Notes under the pieces: generated by a model
The model's input: the letters and a program-made list of their open reading frames with translations, nothing else
The model's database searches: none
Told to the model about the DNA's origin: nothing
In this document: piece after piece, positions 1 to 64,000 of the stretch
Layout: each line of letters opens with the position of its first letter
Numbering within the stretch: position 1 is the stretch's first letter
Program-made: the position numbers and the translations under genes
NCBI RefSeq assembly: GCF_027596085.1
Contig: NC_072449.1
Location: 26,487,522 to 26,551,521, forward strand
DNA length: 64,000 nucleotides
Direction: 5' to 3'
Source of the DNA: Anoplopoma fimbria
Taxonomy: Eukaryota > Chordata > Actinopteri > Perciformes > Anoplopomatidae

Positions 1-1927
1 AGATACACTAATGGATGCAAGTATTAAGAAAGATGTGTAGCTGTGTGCATATAGTGACAACATCAACTCTTCTGTTGTAATCTCTGCACAAACAAACAAC
101 AGACGAGAACACAACATACTAAACTGAACCAGGCTGACACAGATCTGCTGCCAAGCATTTCCTGCTGATTATTGAAGCTTTTTCTTCTTTGGGGTTTTTT
201 GGAGGCAGTTTAACAGTTCTGCTGAGCATGACTGTGTGGTAGACCTTCCTGTGTTCTAATGCAGCTGGACATATGTTTACCTCAGTCTTCAGAAGTAAAT
301 GTAATCTGCAAGAGCAGCAAACATCTAAGGACTCTAGGGGGAACAGCTGTAAATGAAAAGCTGACAGCTGGTGCACTCAATGAAAACCAATGTACTGTGT
401 CCCCAAAAAGTGCCCATTAGAAGGTTGTAGTGAAAGGTGCATTTGCATTTTGGGACAGTAAGATGCACATTGTGTCACTGTAGTAACAGTACCCTCCGTA
501 TAGTGTGCCCAACACATGGCATATATTCTCTGCTGCAGAAGAGCTTACTGTACTGTTAAATGGCAATCATTAAATACATCAAATCCCATACTAGAGATGA
601 GTTATATGGAGGAAGTACACAGTAAAGTCAAGATTCAAAAGAAAATGTAATGTAAAATCTAATGTAAAAATACCTAAACAAACTTGGAATCATGAATTCC
701 ACAATTTGAATACGACTTATCACAGAACCCTTCTTCATTCAATAATGAAGCAAAACAAAATGTCCTGTTATGTCATCTCATATTAAACAATATGAGAAAT
801 CAACCCCTTAAAACATGACCAGGAGCTGCATTGACAATAATCGTTACATTACATTAACAGCAACAAGCGGAAGCAGACAATGAATCTGATCCCTCGACAT
901 TTCATCTGTTTTACAGCACAAATTAAACATATTCATGCAGTCTGTACAGCAAAACTCACAGTGGCCATAAAAAAAAATTGTGGAGATCAAAAGGTCAAAA
1001 GAGGGGCAATAATGTGGAAATAGCCATTGTGCAATTGACTCTTTGCTAAGCCCCGCCCTGCACTGCTAATCCGTCAAGCTGTCAGAGTTACCTTGGAGGC
1101 CACACTGTCACTAACTGCAACTCATTGAAGAAATCATATTGAAATTTTGGAAAAACTAAATAGTGATTTCAGAGAGATAATATAGATAATATGCTTTTGA
1201 AGGATATATCCAGGATGTCAAACTGATCATTAGCGAATACAGGTTTAAAAGATAAAGGTTGAAGCTAAAGTGTAGAAGTGAACCACCGCATCACCTGACA
1301 ATTGAGACAGGAGACAATGGAATTGAGGACCAATGCTGATTTTTATTCACTGTTGCAATAAATTGCTGATTCAGTAGCTAGCTTAGCATAAAAGTGCTAA
1401 TGCCAGGTAATGATGTGCTAACGTACTCTGCTAATGTTAGCTCCACAGTTTTTAGAAACATCTATCTCCTTTCCACCTCTCCAGTAACGGGTATCACTAT
1501 TAAACAACTTTTGACCATGACTAGCTCCAAATCCATAAACCAGCTTGAACATGAACAAAATCTGAAATGATTTCATGAGAGTCTATGTAGCAGAGCCATA
1601 AATCCTCGGACTCTGTGACAAATGCTACGCTATGATTGTCCAGTCTGCATTAGAGGGCGGGACTTAGTAATGGGTGCACTTATAACAAATTGGAGCCAAT
1701 TTCCTTGATTCACAGAAAACGTTGACAATTATTTTGCAGTAGGGCCTGTAATCATGTTGATTTCTATTGAACTAAACATAACAAGAATCATTAATTCTGA
1801 GAAACACATGTGGATTCTGTTTCGGGGTAGTGGCTCAGTTCAGGGGGGAGAATGAGTCACTGCCTCAACTGAAGAGGGCACAAGAGACGTCACAGTGTAC
1901 TGGATCACTGACACATAACGAGCTCAC
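1..1927 (-). other. intron after exon 14 (partial)
   Basis: Intronic sequence of cntn5 running off the window. It holds one roughly 640-bp non-autonomous element at 1031-1671. No exon-like ORF with splice sites and contactin similarity was found, so the first FnIII exon is further down. Confidence 0.75.
1031..1671 (+). mobile_element. non-autonomous DNA element, copy A
   Basis: This segment is repeated in inverted orientation at 11236-11791. Shared anchors include ATATATCCAGGATGTC and ATTGTCCAGTCTGCAT, each with few mismatches by eye. Short inverted ends rich in CCCGCCC occur near 1050 and 1655. No coding capacity. Family not identified. Confidence 0.65.
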
Positions 1928-60055
<58,128 letters not shown>

Positions 60056-60117
60056 ACTTGTTGGAGAGGGTCCCTTCTGCAAGAGTGTTAGCAGGTCTGC
60101 TTCTTCATTAAAAATGC
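60056..60117 (-). other. cntn5: 5' UTR segment of cntn5
   Basis: These 62 bases lie between the inferred acceptor and the start codon. They carry one upstream ATG and no in-frame extension of the main ORF. The edge is inferred from the TTTGTAG acceptor and its pyrimidine tract. Confidence 0.65.
60088..60108 (-). promoter_or_regulatory. upstream ORF in the cntn5 5' UTR
   Basis: An ATG at 60108-60106 opens a six-codon ORF, MKKQTC, ending in TAA at 60090-60088. It terminates 32 bases before the main ATG. Its context is weak (T at -3, A at +4), so leaky scanning or reinitiation would still reach the main start. Function is inferred only. Confidence 0.45.
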
Positions 60118-60806
60118 CTACAAACAGAGAGACAAAAGAAAACAACAGTTGGTTGGAGCACACACCTCTGGTTATCACTTGCATCCAGAAGCACTCTGTA
60201 AACCTGCAACTGTCAATCCAAATACTGTGACAATCTCAATAAATGACATCTCTTCGTATCAATCAGGATCAGGATGGGTCATAAATGATACAAATAATAT
60301 ATCCACTACACTATTGTATGTGAACAATCTAATGTGTTTGACTTAAACTTGTGACCTTAATTTGCAACAAACATAGCTCCCCATGGAACAGCAGTTTTTG
60401 TTACGTCTGCAGTAACTGATGTGAAGAAAAAAAGAGAAGCTTGTGAAGTGAACAGAGCTTGTGTATTTCTTGTTATTTTTTGTAGAAATTGTATGTGGAG
60501 CAAAAATATTATAAGCCAAACAGTCTAAACATCTGCAGTCAAATCTCTTTATGGATCCATGAATACTACGTAACTGTTTCAAGTTGCAAAGAATTTCAGT
60601 GAATCAGCATACAAATAGATTTTGAGCACTAACTGGGCTCTGAAAGGGGTGATCACTTATTTTAGCACTAACTAAATTCAAATGTATTCAAATACTAATC
60701 CCAACTCAGCATGTTTGTGTCTAAATTTTATACTTCAATGCGAACTGCCTGATCAGATAGTGATCAGAAATATTTAGCAGCTGTAAAACGGTGGATCCAC
60801 ACATTT

Positions 60807-61105
60807 CTTTTCCTATAAAATTCCTCACAATAAAAGTCCCACATTATTTTTGTTGCTTACTCTTCGTTCCCTGTATTATTAGTAGACGTGTTTTATTGAA
60901 GAATAGCCGTGACTAAAGTTCTGCTAACTTAGTGATAAACATTTTATTTTCCTATAAATTCTTCACAATAAAAGTTCCCTGTTATTTGTGCTGCCTACTC
61001 TTCCTGCCTGCAGTATTAGTAAACTTGTTTTATTGAAGAATAGCCTCTAACAAAGCTCTGCTGATTTGGTGATATATAAATTCCTTATAATAAAAGTCCA
61101 ACTTT
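60807..61105 (+). repeat. minisatellite-like tandem repeat, unit 122-138 bp, about 2.2 copies
   Basis: The block CACAATAAAAGT starts at 60826 and 60964 and a variant is at about 61086. TTTTATTGAAGAATAGCC also recurs in the first two units. The third copy is partial and the second interval is about 16 bases shorter. Confidence 0.85.
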
Positions 61106-61451
61106 ATTATTTATATTTAAAAGCTTTTATTTTGGAGCAGAAAAATCTGGGATATGTTGTGTTTTCATCAGCGGTAGCTTAAGAAGACTCAAACAGCAGG
61201 AGTCAGCTGCACATCTGCAGGGAGGGGGGGGGTGGGGGATGGAGACCTGCGTCTGATTTATTATCTGGACTGTCCACGCATGCTGTCCACACAATACAAA
61301 AATCCAATGCCACTCTGGCATGTGGTCTGGCTGATCGGATCCCAATGTGAGCAAGTGTAACCACTGCCTATGTTATACATGTTTTCAACCTTCAAAGCAA
61401 ATGTAAAGTAAAGGATGGATTGTTAGTTGAAGATATTTTAATTCACAACTG

Positions 61452-61562
<111 letters not shown>

Positions 61563-62646
61563 TGGCAGAGCATCATGTATGTTCCAAACACAGTATGAAT
61601 AGTTTGTGAATAGTAACATAGCCCTTTAGTTTGCAGTCTTAGGAATGTGTTGCTGCTGCTGTGAATAAGTGACTCAAACATTACATGTACCTTTTGCTTA
61701 TTACTAGTTATTCGCTAAATGAATGCAGTCATCTACATCCACATTTAAACACAGCAAGGTGTCCCAGAAATAATGGACGAGGTGGAGCCTCTGCGTGGCG
61801 GAATGGCCTTGAGTTTGGTATTTTCTGTATTAGGACACTTATGATCATATTCTTACACTCAAACCACACATACTGCCTTCAGATCCCCATTCATTTAAAA
61901 AAGTTTGTGGTTAGTTTGGAAAAAAATACTTGGTATACGATTTTGGTCAATCAAACTCTACCAAAGTCAGTCGTGAGACGAGTGAGGCATGTTTTCCATT
62001 GCAAATTTCTGTTCTTATTCCCCTTTTTCAAAATTGCTATACTCTCCAGTTCTGTTACAACCTCTTAGGGAGCCTCTCCGTGTCGACACACACACCAAAG
62101 GCCACGCCGCCAACTGCCTTGGAAGATGGATTTTAATGGGATCTCGTGATACTGCAAGAATCAATTAAAACATGTTTTGCTGAATTTCAATAAACCTTGC
62201 ACACTGAATTAGAATATTGGTTAACTTATTTCATCTAGGCCTCTAACTGGGAGGGAATGTTACACACGACACGCCCCTCCATGCAAACACCCTGTGCAAC
62301 GGATCACAAAAGCCCCGGTTTGGATCGTTTACGGTTTTGAGTCATGGATGGGATCAAAAGGAAAAACAGGGAGGAAGTTGCTATTTCCTTCAATAGCACC
62401 TGTATAAGCTCAGCATCAAAACCTGACCGTGACTCCAAACACTGATATTCAGGGGAAAATGCTTTGTTAAACACTTCATCTGGATTTACAGATGCATTTC
62501 TATTTGCAAACAATGTTAATGGGATACGTTGCTGATGTGTGTAAAGAGAGCAAGATCTGCCGACCTTGTTATTTTCCATCAGCGCCATTCATCTCCACGC
62601 AAAGACTTTTTCAGTCTCTTGGTCAACATGTTTGAATGTATGTTCC

Positions 62647-62663
62647 CTCTCTCTCTCTCTCTC
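62647..62663 (+). repeat. (CT)n run
   Basis: Short dinucleotide run. Confidence 0.9.
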
Positions 62664-64000
62664 GTCTCACTAACGGGCTCTCTCGTCTTCATTTAAGTTG
62701 TCTGTCATTATGATCATTAATACAGTGGCACAGACAGCTCTGTGGGTTGAGGGAAGCATGTCCAGATCCAGGAGGAGTCGTCTCACATTCTTCATTTATG
62801 CCTCCTTGCCTCACCTCGTTTGCTCCATCTTCTCCCAGAATGCACCAGCGGTAGAACTAGTGGCTTAAACAATTAGCAGCTTAGACATAAGGCTTATTAA
62901 GAAAAAAGAAAAGAGACGAAGAGGGATGAACAAACACAATTATCCATTTCCTTCCTTGCAATATAAAATATCTTTGCTGTTTTTTCTCAGGTTATTCAGA
63001 TGTAATCTGCTACTCTTCTCTGTAAATGTAAGTCTTTTCTCTATAGCTACGAATAATTTAACAAACTTCTTATTTTTCACCAACGCAAATAAATAAATAA
63101 CTGAAGATCTGCTGTCTAGACAGCTGTGTGCCAAGGCTGGTGAGAACTGCTCTTCTTTTGGAAAAAAGTCCTCACCCTCGTTCACCTCACTGTCACCCTT
63201 CAATTGGAGACAGCAGTACGAAAATAAAACATACCGAAGCTGTGTGATAGAACATGAGCAGAGGCCTGTTGGATACATTAAAAACACAGCGGTCAGTAAA
63301 GGAAGCTCTCCCTGTCCATTCCTTGCAGCACGTTATTTCTTGGCTGCGTAGGTCAGCGTGTTGTCAAAACAAATCCATGGGAGCGTGTTTGACTGAACAA
63401 CATCCACATCAGCCCTCGATGTGAAACGGGAGTCAGAAGCACATTTACTTCCCACAGAAATCCATCGGCAGCTCCTCTGTTTTTACCAGCTCTGGCCAGC
63501 AGTGTGTTTTTGCAGAACACAAGAGAACACAAAGTCTATCCAAGAACCTGTTCCCGTTTGGAGTATTGTCATAAAACTGGAAAATCGCATTGTTTGGCTT
63601 GGTTTGTTTTAGAAAGTAAGCCAACACGGTTCAACCTCAGGTAAAACCAAAAACACACAAACATCATCTGAAAATCTTTGTTCAAGTAAGAAAAATATTG
63701 GAGGAAACAATTCCAAAATAAACCAAATTTCGAGTGTATTATGAATGGGCAACTGACTGATAAAACTGGCATACACATGTTGCCATGACAACAAAAAACT
63801 GGAAGTTAATATGTATGATTGTCAAGTAGTTTATTTTATGCAGGCAAGGTGCATGTGAGTAGCCTATTTATGGTTTAGAAAGATGCAGAAGAGGAAAGAT
63901 TGAGCTTCAGATTCCTGTTGCTATCAACATTTACTCATTGCTTTAATAGCAGTATTGAAAATACAAAAGCAGAAATACAAAACTGTGTATTGCAACTGCA

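Overview
The window is vertebrate nuclear DNA, most probably from a teleost fish. It is AT-rich and intron-dominated, with long CA/GT microsatellites, a Tc1/mariner remnant, hAT-like remnants and several short non-autonomous DNA elements of a kind common in fish genomes. No prokaryotic features, tRNA, rRNA or CRISPR array were found.

One protein gene is supported, on the minus strand. It is the 5' part of cntn5 (contactin-5 / NB-2, a GPI-anchored neuronal immunoglobulin-superfamily adhesion protein). Fourteen exons were assembled by hand from 60117 down to 1928. All splice sites are AG/GT and all phases match. Together they give 1,984 coding bases (661 codons plus one base) with no internal stop. 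In order they encode a signal peptide (exon 1), a Ser-rich N-terminal linker (exon 2) and six Ig domains, each split over two exons (3+4, 5+6, 7+8, 9+10, 11+12, 13+14). The fibronectin type III repeats and the GPI signal must lie beyond position 1. The promoter and any further 5' non-coding exon lie beyond 64000.

Layout from the gene's 5' end: 60118-64000 is upstream intron (tandem repeat, CA microsatellite). Exon 1 has the start codon. Intron 1 is 13.6 kb. Exon 2 is at 46.2-46.4 kb. Exons 3 and 4 are separated by only 102 bp at 40 kb. Exons 5 to 8 are spread over 30.7-16.1 kb. Exons 9 and 10 are 157 bp apart near 12.7 kb. Exons 11 to 14 run from 8.9 to 1.9 kb, and 1-1927 is downstream intron.

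No new biological system was found. The points most worth a second look are: a pair of related elements in inverted orientation flanking exons 11-14 (Ig5-Ig6), which could promote back-splicing of a 570-nt, stop-free circle; strictly phase 1-1 modular exon pairs; a NAGNAG acceptor at exon 14; an upstream ORF and an overlapping out-of-frame ORF with a strong start context at the cntn5 start; a nested transposon insertion; and two strong foldback structures in introns. Exon calls rest on reading frame, splice signals and recalled similarity to vertebrate contactin-5. No database search was run.
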